Origin: Chelatococcus sp.
Lineage (GTDB): Bacteria > Pseudomonadota > Alphaproteobacteria > Rhizobiales > Beijerinckiaceae
Assembly (NCBI GenBank): GCA_003248805.1
Contig: QFQY01000057.1
Span: forward strand, 1-29,076
Direction of reading: 5' to 3'
Length of the DNA stretch: 29,076 nucleotides
Of the stretch, positions 7,929 to 16,276 are shown piece by piece. The position numbers and the translations under genes are program-made. The notes beneath the pieces are model-generated. The model was not told the origin of the DNA, made no database searches, and saw nothing but the letters and a program-made list of their open reading frames with translations. Position 1 is the first letter of the stretch; every line of letters starts with the position of its first letter.

Positions 7929-8129
7929 ATGTCGATCTTTCCCGAGGACGATCGTCCCCGGCCGAAACCCGTCCACGAGATCGGGCAGGATCTCGCGCCG
8001 CTGTCGCTGGCGGAGATCGACCAGCGCATCGCCCTGCTGCAGGCGGAGATCGAAAGGCTGAAGGAGGCGCGCAAAGGCAAGGATGCCTCGCGCGCGGCCG
8101 CAGACGCCTTCTTCCGCAGAAGCGGCTGA
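7929..8129 (+). CDS. DUF1192 family small protein
   Basis: 66 aa. A small conserved alphaproteobacterial protein. The N-terminus (IFPEDDRPRPKPVHEIGQDL) is acidic and proline-rich. A helical or coiled-coil segment follows at about residues 24-45 (LAEIDQRIALLQAEIERLKE), and a short basic/aromatic tail ends in AFFRRSG. Function is not known. The ATG at 7929 is supported by GGAGG at 7918-7922, six bases upstream; longer in-frame starts give Arg-rich shadow sequence. It lies just upstream of the candidate small RNA and rcdA on the same strand. From memory this DUF1192-DUF1465 order recurs in related genomes. Confidence 0.85.
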   Translation: MSIFPEDDRPRPKPVHEIGQDLAPLSLAEIDQRIALLQAEIERLKEARKGKDASRAAADAFFRRSG

Positions 8130-8150
8130 CACATGCGCCGGAGGCGGCCT

Positions 8151-8184
8151 TTAACCGGCCCTTAACGATTCCAAAGTATGAATC
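8151..8184 (+). promoter_or_regulatory. CtrA box plus two GANTC (CcrM) sites: predicted cell-cycle promoter
   Basis: TTAA (8151-8154), seven bases, then TTAA (8162-8165, followed by C) is a perfect match to the CtrA consensus TTAA-N7-TTAA. GATTC (8167-8171) and GAATC (8180-8184) follow immediately; both are GANTC sites, the target of the cell-cycle methyltransferase CcrM. CtrA-activated promoters usually place the box over the -35 region, which would put the transcription start near 8188-8192. That is where a three-hairpin RNA with a terminator begins. Promoter activity is inferred. Confidence 0.6.
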
Positions 8185-8188
8185 GGAT

Positions 8189-8282
8189 CGTCCAGTTTCG
8201 CTGGATGTCGAGTGGCTCCTGCCCACTCCGTTTGACGCCTCCCTGTTGACCTTCGAGCCGCCCACGAGGCGGCTCTTTTTTT
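8189..8282 (+). ncRNA. candidate small RNA with anti-Shine-Dalgarno loop and intrinsic terminator
   Basis: Three consecutive hairpins fill this stretch. The first is TCCAG-TTTCG-CTGGA (8191-8205). The second, AGTGG/CCACT (8211-8227), exposes a loop containing CTCCT, the complement of AGGAG. The third is an 8-bp terminator stem with seven T residues. A single-stranded linker between the second and third (8228-8254) contains GCCTCCCT, also complementary to ribosome-binding sites. No open frame with a credible start uses it. It sits 60 bp after the DUF1192 stop and 184 bp before rcdA, under a CtrA/CcrM-type promoter. Length is about 95 nt. Anti-SD loops are known in several alphaproteobacterial trans-acting sRNAs, but I cannot assign it to a named family. 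The alternative is an attenuated leader of rcdA. Confidence 0.5.
8255..8282 (+). terminator. intrinsic terminator
   Basis: A perfect 8-bp stem (GAGCCGCC / GGCGGCTC) with a CACGA loop (8263-8267) is followed directly by seven T residues (8276-8282). The form is textbook, and it is oriented to end plus-strand transcription coming from the 8151 promoter or from DUF1192. The T-tract is on the plus side only, so it would not serve the minus strand. Confidence 0.85.
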
Positions 8283-8349
8283 GGTCCGGTCCCCGGTGGC
8301 GGGGGAGGCGGCGGGGAAGCGCGCGCGCTCCGTCTTAATTCGGTTAAGG

Positions 8350-8364
8350 TTAACACGATCTTAC
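8350..8364 (+). promoter_or_regulatory. near-consensus CtrA site upstream of rcdA
   Basis: TTAA (8350-8353), seven bases, TTAC (8361-8364) matches seven of the eight defined CtrA-box bases. It sits in a TTAA-rich patch with further TTAA tetramers at 8335 and 8344 and a tandem GGTTAA at 8342-8353. The patch lies 103-132 bp before the rcdA ATG, after the upstream terminator, so it is the expected place for the rcdA promoter. A possible -10 (CTATCC, 8389-8394) follows. CtrA control is inferred. Confidence 0.45.
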
Positions 8365-8466
8365 CAGGGCCTGATCGGCCGAGCGGCGCTATCCTTGCGA
8401 TGTCCTGGGAACACGGCACGACGCGCCCCGCCAGCGCACGGTTCTGTGCCGAATGGAGACACCGCG

Positions 8467-8994
8467 ATGAACGATGCCCTGTCACTGGACATGCCGGCCG
8501 ATGAAGGCGCGATTTCCTTCGCGCGCGGCTTCGTGCGGTCCGAAGCCTTCATGCTGCTGTTCCGCGAAGGAATGGGGCTCGTCGAGCATACGGCCTCCTA
8601 TCTCGACGGCGACGGGCGCAAGGAATCGGCGGCGTTGCCGCGCATGGCCTCGTTGACCTACGCCACCGAGAGCATGCGGCTGACCACCCGGCTGATGCAG
8701 ATCGCATCCTGGCTGCTCGTGCAGCGCGCCGTCTCCGAAGGGGAGCTGACCGCCGAGCAGGCGCGGGCCGAGAACCGCAAGGTCAAGATCGCCGACACCG
8801 CGGTGTCGTCCGCGCCGGAGGATGTGGCCCAGCTTCCCGAGACCCTGCGCGAGCTGATGCTTCATTCGCAGCGCCTGCAGGCGCGGATCCGGCATCTCGA
8901 AGACCAGATGTCGGGCGAGGGCCGGGTCGAGGCGACCAATCCGGTCCAGAGCCAGCTCGCCAGCCTTCAGGCCAGGCTCGGCTTCGCCGGCTGA
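8467..8994 (+). CDS. rcdA: RcdA family (DUF1465), regulator of CtrA degradation
   Basis: 175 aa. DUF1465 is the family of Caulobacter RcdA, an adaptor that works with CpdR, PopA and ClpXP to degrade CtrA at the G1-S transition. The protein is all-helical by appearance. It has the family's opening block (FARGFVRSEAFMLLFREGMGLVEHTASYLDGDGR), the central TYATESMRLTTRLMQIASWLLVQRA segment and a helical C-terminus (LRELMLHSQRLQARIRHLEDQM). Start ATG 8467 fits family length; the longer frame from 8281 would run through the terminator T-tract and the TTAA-rich promoter. It is convergent with rpmE across a shared bidirectional terminator. Control by CtrA itself, suggested by the upstream motif, would form a feedback loop. 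Confidence 0.88.
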   Translation: MNDALSLDMPADEGAISFARGFVRSEAFMLLFREGMGLVEHTASYLDGDGRKESAALPRMASLTYATESMRLTTRLMQIASWLLVQRAVSEGELTAEQARAENRKVKIADTAVSSAPEDVAQLPETLRELMLHSQRLQARIRHLEDQMSGEGRVEATNPVQSQLASLQARLGFAG

Positions 8995-9087
8995 CGGAAA
9001 GCCGAGGCGGCGCGCCGGTCCGGCGCGTCCACAGCCTCGTTTGGTAGACGAGGCGCGCTGCAGTTCCTCTCCGATGTCCAGACAGAG

Positions 9088-9120
9088 AAAAGGCCCGGTC
9101 GCGAAACGACCGGGCCTTTT
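9088..9120. terminator. bidirectional intrinsic terminator between rcdA and rpmE
   Basis: A perfect 14-bp stem, AAAAGGCCCGGTCG (9088-9101) with CGACCGGGCCTTTT (9107-9120), closes a CGAAA loop. The A-run on one side and T-run on the other give a U-tract in both directions. It lies about 94 bases after the rcdA stop and 45 bases beyond the rpmE stop, serving both convergent genes. Confidence 0.9.
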
Positions 9121-9164
9121 CGATTCGTCCAGCGGGAGGCGCGGCCGGCGAACCGGCCATCGCT

Positions 9165-9401
9165 TCACTTCTTGCCGAGGGTGCCCAGCGCGCCGAAGCG
9201 GGAGTTGAAGCGCGAGACGCGGCCGCCACGGTCGAGCAGCTGCTGCGAGCCGCCGGTCCAGGCCGGGTGGGTCTTCGGGTCGATGTCGAGGTTGAGGGTG
9301 TCCCCCTCCTTGCCGAAGGTCGAGCGGGTGAAGTATTCGGTGCCGTCGGTCATGACGACCTTGATCGTGTGGTAGTCGGGATGGATGCCGGTCTTGGCCA
9401 T
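9165..9401 (-). CDS. rpmE: 50S ribosomal protein L31 (bL31)
   Basis: 78 aa. It matches bL31, a small protein of the large ribosomal subunit that bridges to the 30S head. Characteristic segments are IHPDYHTIKVVMTDGTEYFTRST near the N-terminus, then NLDIDPKTHPAWTG, and RVSRFNSRFG near the C-terminus. It contains no cysteine, so it is the non-zinc form usual in Hyphomicrobiales. The ATG at 9401 is preferred over the longer frame to 9626, which adds Arg-rich sequence unlike L31. GAGGAC sits a few bases upstream. The leader holds a 6-bp palindromic stem (GCAGGC-TG-GCCTGC, 9441-9454), which might form a leader structure; that is speculative. Confidence 0.95.
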   Translation of the reverse strand: MAKTGIHPDYHTIKVVMTDGTEYFTRSTFGKEGDTLNLDIDPKTHPAWTGGSQQLLDRGGRVSRFNSRFGALGTLGKK

Positions 9402-9555
9402 GGCGAAGTCCTCAAAGCTCGATAAACGCGTGGTCGACAAGCAGGCTGGCCTGCCCGGCCCGTCGAAACAATTCGTATGAGCCTGTCGTGAAGTCGCGTG
9501 CACATATCGCAGCCGCGCCGGCAAGGCAAGCAGGGCGTGAGGCCCGGGGGAGTCG

Positions 9556-11340
<1,785 letters not shown>

Positions 11341-11463
11341 GTCTCTTTCTGTCGCTTGGGAAAGCCGGGTGCTCGCGTCGAGCGAGGCCGCCTGTTTCGG
11401 TCTCTTGCAATACTCGTTAAAGTTGTATCAAATCATCGATGCTCGCAATCGATGGAGGGGTGC

Positions 11464-12306
11464 ATGTCGACGTTTCAGGAGCAGATCGAAGCCATCAAGT
11501 CCCGCTATGCGCCTCAGATCGAGGCCCTGAAGCGCCGCGGTGAAGCCCTGCGTGACAAATGCGGCAGCCCGGACGACATCGAGGCGATGATCGGCGTGGA
11601 TTTCGAACTGAAGATGGAGCGCACCGACATCTCCTTCGACGTTCCGTCCGTCACCATGCGCCAGCAGCACATCGCGCTCGATGTTCCGGAAGTCTTTTCC
11701 GAAAGCCAGACGATCATCTTCCACACGCCATCTGTCCGGATGGTGCGCAAGAAGGTCGGGGAGTACCCCGAATTCCATGGGTTCGACGTCGAGTGGAAAG
11801 GTATCTTCGTCGATGTTCCCGAGATCTTTATGGAAGAGCAGAGGATCATCTTCGATACGCCATCGGTGACGATGAAGCGACAGGACTGGTACATCGACGT
11901 GCCGGAATTCACGATGGTTCGCGTCGACTGGTCTTTCGATGTGCCGAAGATCACGGTCCGCAACGTCAAGGGCCAGATCCGGATGGCGGAAGAGGAAGGC
12001 CGTGCCCTCAAAGCGGAGGGCGAGCGGATCGCCGTCGCGATGAAGGCGGAGATCGCCGCCGTGATCGGCGGCGCGCAGGCGAGTTCGGCTCAGGACAGCC
12101 ACAAGGTCTCTTTCGAGGCGGCCAGTCAGTACGACGCCGCCATTTCGAAGCTGCAGACGGCGATTGGCGAGCTCGTCGCCCGAGGCATCGATCCGATCAA
12201 GATTCCGACGGAGGGCGGCGAGGTGAATCTGCGCAAGCGGCTTGCCGAGCTTGTGGCGCAACGCGACGCGGCGCTTGCCGCGATCCCGGCTCAGGCGGCG
12301 ATCTGA
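11464..12306 (+). CDS. unrecognised 14-residue-repeat protein
   Basis: 280 aa; I do not recognise the family. Residues 1-44 look helical (QIEAIKSRYAPQIEALKRR). Residues about 45-170 contain about eight 14-residue repeats with core [FLI]-D-[VT]-P-[SEK]-x-x-M. The invariant prolines fall at 61, 75, 89, (102), 119, 133, 147 and 161, and alternating hydrophobic residues suggest beta strands. Residues 171-280 are again helical, with Ala/Glu-rich heptad-like stretches. No signal peptide, membrane segment or cysteine-rich motif; one Cys (33). Start ATG 11464 has GGAGGGG just upstream. A weak promoter-like pair (TTGCAA 11405, TATCAA 11426, spacer 15) precedes it in an AT-richer leader. The gene is visibly less GC-rich than its neighbours, which may indicate acquisition. 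Structural or scaffold roles are guesses. Confidence 0.85.
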   Translation: MSTFQEQIEAIKSRYAPQIEALKRRGEALRDKCGSPDDIEAMIGVDFELKMERTDISFDVPSVTMRQQHIALDVPEVFSESQTIIFHTPSVRMVRKKVGEYPEFHGFDVEWKGIFVDVPEIFMEEQRIIFDTPSVTMKRQDWYIDVPEFTMVRVDWSFDVPKITVRNVKGQIRMAEEEGRALKAEGERIAVAMKAEIAAVIGGAQASSAQDSHKVSFEAASQYDAAISKLQTAIGELVARGIDPIKIPTEGGEVNLRKRLAELVAQRDAALAAIPAQAAI

Positions 12307-12344
12307 ACCCGCGAGCTCTGGACATTCTGCGCCCCGGCTCAGCC

Positions 12345-13205
12345 CTACACCCCGTGCGTGCGGGAATAGCCGCTGCGCGGCGGCGGTGCCCAGCCTGTCA
12401 GCAGCTCCGGCTCGGTCCTGAAGATCTCGACCTTCAGGGGATGACAGGCCGCCGCATCGCTGGAATGGGTGGCGCTGCAGTCGCCGCCGGGGCAGGCGGA
12501 CAGCGCGCCGAGAAGGTCGATCTCGGCGAAGAGCTCGAGATAGTCGCCCGGTCGGACCGGGCTCGCCTTCATGAAGTACTGATGCGTGTCGCGGGTGAAG
12601 CCGGTGCACATGAAGACGTTGAGCACGTCGTGGACATGCATCTCGGCCTCGCGCACGGGCATTCCGGTGGCGGTCGCGAGCGCGCGCGTCAGGTTCGAAT
12701 GGCAGCAATGGTGGTAGTCGCCGCCGGAGAGCAGGCGGTTGGTGTAAGGGTCGCAGCGCGTGCCGATGACATCGTGGACGCCGCCGCCATCCTCGTCGAA
12801 GCCGTACCAGCCGAGCGTGTCGTGGGTGATCGTCGCCAGCGGCCGCAAGGCCGGCAGGTTGCTCCAGAGCCGGTCGCCGGTCGAGACATGGGTGGCGTGG
12901 AGCTGACGGGTCTTGCCGCTGAAGAAGCGCTCGGACAGGTCGTCGGCGTTCCACAGATTGAGATCGCCGACCTGCGGGCCGTCGATGCTGATCATGCGAA
13001 AGAAGTGGCCTTTCGGAATGCGGAAGGCACGGCCGTCGCGCGGCGGCACGACGACCTCGTCGATCTTCGTCAGATGCTGCCGGGCGCGCCCTAGCATCGC
13101 CATGTCGGGTTTCGGCAGGCTCTCTACGGGGTAGCAGACGGTCAGGGGCCTGGCGCGGCGCTGCGCTGCGTCGGCGGGTTCGGCGATCGCTTCGACGTTC
13201 GGCAT
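12345..13205 (-). CDS. DUF1989 (urea carboxylase-associated) family protein
   Basis: 286 aa. It matches the DUF1989/YcgI-like family, whose members accompany urea carboxylase and allophanate or guanidine metabolism genes and are thought to help release ammonia from carboxylated intermediates. The family core starts near residue 43 (HLTKIDEVVVPPRDGRAFRI). It includes QVGDLNLWNADDLSERF (78-94), a GTRCDPY segment (148-154) and the Cys/His-rich GGDYHHCCHSNL (161-172). Conserved Cys and His residues suggest metal binding. It is preceded on the same strand by a cyclase-family gene with only a 22-bp gap, so the two are probably one operon. No urea carboxylase or allophanate hydrolase is in the window, so the true substrate is open. 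Confidence 0.88.
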   Translation of the reverse strand: MPNVEAIAEPADAAQRRARPLTVCYPVESLPKPDMAMLGRARQHLTKIDEVVVPPRDGRAFRIPKGHFFRMISIDGPQVGDLNLWNADDLSERFFSGKTRQLHATHVSTGDRLWSNLPALRPLATITHDTLGWYGFDEDGGGVHDVIGTRCDPYTNRLLSGGDYHHCCHSNLTRALATATGMPVREAEMHVHDVLNVFMCTGFTRDTHQYFMKASPVRPGDYLELFAEIDLLGALSACPGGDCSATHSSDAAACHPLKVEIFRTEPELLTGWAPPPRSGYSRTHGV

Positions 13206-13228
13206 CGGCGTGTCCTCCTGCAGGATTG

Positions 13229-13906
13229 TCAGGCTGCTTCCGCGAAGGCGCGGACCGTCATGGCGGCCGCACCGACAGCCTTGATCGGCACGGCGAAGAA
13301 GCGAAACCCAGCCGCGGGCAGCCGGCCGAGATCACGCAGATTCTCGACGATCAGAATATCCTCCCCGAGCAGGACCGTATGCGCCGGCCGCGACAATTCG
13401 CTGCGGCTGTCGGCATTGGGGGTGTCCACGCCGAGCAGTTTCGCGCCTCGATCCCGCAGCGCCGCAATGACGTCGGCGTCGATGAACGGGTAGCGGTCAT
13501 AGGCTGGCGTGGCCCAGTGGATGTCCCAGCCGAAACGGATCAGGACGGCCTTGCCCGAAAGGTCTTCCGGCAAATCGAGCCGCGACAGGCCGATCCGCTC
13601 GTCGGGCCGGGCATCGGCAACGGTGACGCAGAGACCCGGCAGGATCACCTCGTCAAGCGTCAACCCGGCGATGTCGCGTCGTTCCGGCCAGCGATGCCGG
13701 GGCGAGTCGAGATAGGTGCCGATCGAGGTCTGGAAGCTGATCTCGGTGATCTCGAAGCTCGCCTGCCCGTCATAGAACGGCGCCGAATCCCGATGGGTGA
13801 CGAAGGGCCGGATCGAGGCGGTGAACTGGCGGACCTCGCCCTCCCGCCGCAGCGAGAAGCCCGGCATGCCGTCGGCGAAATCGTGACTGAGGTCGATGAA
13901 TGACAT
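13229..13906 (-). CDS. cyclase family protein (kynurenine formamidase-like), altered metal motif
   Basis: 225 aa. It belongs to the cyclase/formamidase fold (PF04199): IDLSHDFADGMPGF at the N-terminus, a central GTYLDSPRHRW block, and HTVLLGEDILIVENLRDL near the C-terminus. The family's metal signature HxGTHxDxPxH reads SIGTYLDSPRH at 61-71. Two canonical histidines are replaced (Ser61, Tyr65), while Asp67 and His71 remain. Metal-dependent amide hydrolysis may therefore be lost or changed. The gene is the first of a two-gene operon with the DUF1989 protein and is divergent from a LysR regulator across 105 bp containing a palindrome. An amide, lactam or cyclic imide substrate is an inference from the family, not shown. 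Confidence 0.85.
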   Translation of the reverse strand: MSFIDLSHDFADGMPGFSLRREGEVRQFTASIRPFVTHRDSAPFYDGQASFEITEISFQTSIGTYLDSPRHRWPERRDIAGLTLDEVILPGLCVTVADARPDERIGLSRLDLPEDLSGKAVLIRFGWDIHWATPAYDRYPFIDADVIAALRDRGAKLLGVDTPNADSRSELSRPAHTVLLGEDILIVENLRDLGRLPAAGFRFFAVPIKAVGAAAMTVRAFAEAA

Positions 13907-13981
13907 GGCAGCCTTCTCCAGCTCGGCGGTGAGGCCTCAATTTCATGATGCTCTGCCGCCCGCAACAGCGCATTTTTTGCC

Positions 13982-14002
13982 CTAAGGCCAAGTTTGGCTT
14001 AG
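13982..14002. promoter_or_regulatory. near-palindromic operator candidate between cyclase operon and lysR
   Basis: CTAAG (13982-13986), 11 bases, CTTAG (13998-14002) form an inverted repeat. The centre CCAAGTTTGG is itself symmetrical, so the whole is a palindrome broken by one extra G. It contains the T-N11-A-type geometry expected of LysR-family binding sites and ends 9 bases before the lysR ATG, suggesting autoregulation and control of the divergent operon. Confidence 0.5.
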
Positions 14003-14011
14003 CCTTTCGCC

Positions 14012-14881
14012 ATGAGATGCCCGCCTGCAAACGGCTTGCGCGCTTTCGAGGCCGCCGCGCGCCATGAGAGCTTTTCCGCCGCCGCCGCCGAGATGAGGAT
14101 CACGGCCGCGGCGGTGAGCCAGCATGTGCGCGGGCTCGAGACCTGGCTGGGCACGGCGCTCTTTCTGCGCCACGCGCGCGGCGTCACGCTGACCGCCGCC
14201 GGGCGGGAGTTCGGCGCGGCGGTCTCGCACGGGCTCGGTCATATCGCGCTGGCCGCCGAGCAGATCGTGGCGAGGTCTCGCCGGAGGCCTGTCGGTCTTG
14301 CCTGCCTGGCTTCTGTGACGACGCGCTGGCTGATCCCGCGTCTCGCCCTGTTCCGTGCGACCCATCCGGAGGTCCGGCTGGCGATTCTCTATGCGCTCGC
14401 CGCCGAGACGCCCGAGGAGGCCGGCGCGGATCTGCTCATCCAGCATGGCGTCAGACCCAATCGGCCAGCCGTCCCGATCCTCAGCGCCGCCACGCGCCCG
14501 ATGTGTTCTCCCGGCTATCGGGACCGCCGGGGGCCGTTCGCGACGCCGCAATCGCTTCTCGGCGCCGAGCTTCTGCATGACGAGACCACGGCAGCCTGGT
14601 CGCGCTGGTTCTCGGGTGCCGGAGTCAGCGCCGGACCGGAAGCCGGTCCGATCTTCGCCGACTTCAATTTGCTGGTCGGCGCGGTCCTGGCCGGGCAGGG
14701 CGTCGGCTTGTGTCCGACGGCGCTGATCGGCCCGGAGATCGAAAGCGGCGGGCTGATCTGCCTGTTCGATCAGCCTTCCGATACCGACAAGCATTATTGG
14801 CTGCTCGAAGCGCAGGGCCTGTCGCCCGAGGCGCTGGCGCTGCGCGACTGGCTCGTCGCCATGAGCGTGGACGGTTCCTGA
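14012..14881 (+). CDS. LysR-family transcriptional regulator (GcvA-like)
   Basis: 289 aa. The N-terminal winged helix-turn-helix is at about residues 8-65 (GLRAFEAAARHESFSAAAAEMRITAAAVSQHVRGLE). A linker helix and a periplasmic-binding-like effector domain follow from about residue 92. The RITAAAVSQHVRGLE recognition region and the effector domain resemble the GcvA/TrpI subgroup. It is divergent from the cyclase-DUF1989 operon, with a LysR-type palindrome in the spacer, so it most likely controls that operon and itself in response to a pathway metabolite. The effector is unknown. Its stop is 15 bp from the end of the convergent cytochrome gene. Confidence 0.92.
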   Translation: MRCPPANGLRAFEAAARHESFSAAAAEMRITAAAVSQHVRGLETWLGTALFLRHARGVTLTAAGREFGAAVSHGLGHIALAAEQIVARSRRRPVGLACLASVTTRWLIPRLALFRATHPEVRLAILYALAAETPEEAGADLLIQHGVRPNRPAVPILSAATRPMCSPGYRDRRGPFATPQSLLGAELLHDETTAAWSRWFSGAGVSAGPEAGPIFADFNLLVGAVLAGQGVGLCPTALIGPEIESGGLICLFDQPSDTDKHYWLLEAQGLSPEALALRDWLVAMSVDGS

Positions 14882-14896
14882 CGAAAGCGGGCCCGC

Positions 14897-15217
14897 TCAG
14901 CGTGGCGGCAGTGCGGCGTAGTAGGCGGCGAGCGCTGCGATCTCTTCGACCGTCATGGTCCTCGCCATGAAGCGCATCTCCTTATGGGCGCGCTTGCCGC
15001 TGCGGAAGGCCATCATCTGGTTGAACAGGTAGCGCTCGTTCTGGCCGGCGAGATGCGGGACCTCGCTGTCGCGGGCGATGCCGTCGAGGCCATGGCAGGC
15101 GGCGCAGTCCTCGACGGTGCTGCGGCTGGGCTCGCCATGCGCCGTTCCGGCGGTGATGGCGGAGAGAAGAATGGCGGCCCTCAACACGTCGCGCAGCATC
15201 GTCCCGCGAGATTTCAT
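14897..15217 (-). CDS. small c-type cytochrome (class I, c553-like)
   Basis: 106 aa. An exported monohaem cytochrome. A Sec-type signal peptide occupies about residues 1-28 (hydrophobic VLRAAILLSAITAGTAHG). The haem-binding motif is CAACH (Cys38, Cys41, His42). A downstream methionine cluster (Met81, Met84, Met88 in the MRFMARTMT segment) offers the axial Met ligand. The C-terminal EEIAALAAYYAALPP helix is typical of c553-like proteins. It would carry electrons in the periplasm. Its ATG overlaps the stop of the upstream MotB/OmpA-like gene (ATGA), indicating translational coupling; a later start (residue 7) is possible. Why a cytochrome is coupled to an envelope ion-channel pair is not clear. 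Confidence 0.88.
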   Translation of the reverse strand: MKSRGTMLRDVLRAAILLSAITAGTAHGEPSRSTVEDCAACHGLDGIARDSEVPHLAGQNERYLFNQMMAFRSGKRAHKEMRFMARTMTVEEIAALAAYYAALPPR

Positions 15218-16230
15218 CGCTCGGTGATCTTGAATTCGATGCGGCGGTTGCGGCGCCAGGCCTCGTCGTTGTTGGCGACGTCGAGCGGCTGGAATTCGCC
15301 GAAGCCGGTCGCGGCGATGCGGTCGTTCGGCAGGCCCTTGCTGATCAGGTACTCGACGACGGCGATGGCGCGGGCCGCCGAGAGGTGCCAGTTCGAGGGG
15401 AATTGCGGCGAGCGGATCGGGCGGTTGTCCGTGTGCCCGTCGACGCGCAGGATCCAGGGCAGGTCCGGCGGCATCTCCCGGCCGAGATCGATCAGGATGG
15501 CGGCGAGCTTGTCGAGCTCGGTGCGGCCTTCCGGCTTCAGCACGGCCTGGCCCGCGTCGAAGAAGACCTCGGACTGGAACACGAAGCGGTCGCCGACGAC
15601 GCGGATGTCGGGCCGCGTGCCGAGGACCTGCCGCAGGCGTCCGAAGAAGTCCGAGCGGTAGCGCGCCAGTTCCTGGACGCGCTGGGCCAGCGCGACGTTG
15701 AGGCGCGAGCCGAGCTCCGAGATGCGGGCCTGCGCCTCCTTGTCCTTGGCCTCGGAGGCGGAGAGGGCCTCTTCGAGCGCGGCGAGCTGGCGGCGCATCG
15801 CGGCGATCTGCTGGTTGACGAGGTCGACGCTCGCCTGGGCGCGCGCGGAGAGCTGCCTCTCGCTTTCGAGGGCTTTTTCGGCCGCGGCGGCGCGGGCGTT
15901 CGAATCGCCGGGCTGCGACTTCAGCATGTCCTCGATGCGGCTGCGTTCGCCCTGCTCGCGCGTCAGGGTCGACTGCATCAGCGCGAGATTTTCCTGCGCC
16001 TGCCGGTTCTGCGAGCGCTCCAGCGCGAGCAGGTCCGTGAGTTCCGAGATCTGCCGGTTGAGGCGCTCCAGCGCGGTGTCCTTGCCGGAAATCTCCTGCG
16101 ACAGGAAGAACTGGCCGAGGACGAAGACCGACAGCAGGAAGACGATGCCGATCAGCATCGTCGACAGCGCGTCGACGAAGCCGGGCCAGAAATTCAGCTC
16201 CTCGCGGCGGTGGGCGCGGGACAGGGCCAT
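15214..16230 (-). CDS. MotB/OmpA-like peptidoglycan-binding protein
   Basis: 338 aa. One N-terminal membrane helix at about 15-44 carries an Asp in the position typical of MotB-type stators (FVDALSTMLIGIV, Asp20). A long coiled coil follows at about 47-190. The C-terminal OmpA-like domain has VDGHTDNRPI and LSAARAIAVVEYLI, and ends with DEAWRRNRRIEFKI. It should anchor an inner-membrane proton channel to the cell wall. The partner is the MotA/TolQ/ExbB-like gene 46 bp upstream. It is not the flagellar MotB: no flagellar genes are nearby and the coiled coil is unusually long. It overlaps the cytochrome gene by four bases. Its role in envelope maintenance is inferred. Confidence 0.9.
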   Translation of the reverse strand: MALSRAHRREELNFWPGFVDALSTMLIGIVFLLSVFVLGQFFLSQEISGKDTALERLNRQISELTDLLALERSQNRQAQENLALMQSTLTREQGERSRIEDMLKSQPGDSNARAAAAEKALESERQLSARAQASVDLVNQQIAAMRRQLAALEEALSASEAKDKEAQARISELGSRLNVALAQRVQELARYRSDFFGRLRQVLGTRPDIRVVGDRFVFQSEVFFDAGQAVLKPEGRTELDKLAAILIDLGREMPPDLPWILRVDGHTDNRPIRSPQFPSNWHLSAARAIAVVEYLISKGLPNDRIAATGFGEFQPLDVANNDEAWRRNRRIEFKITER

Positions 16231-16276
16231 CGCGGTCAGCCTCCTGACGACAGGGAGAGATCGCCTGCCGGCACGA

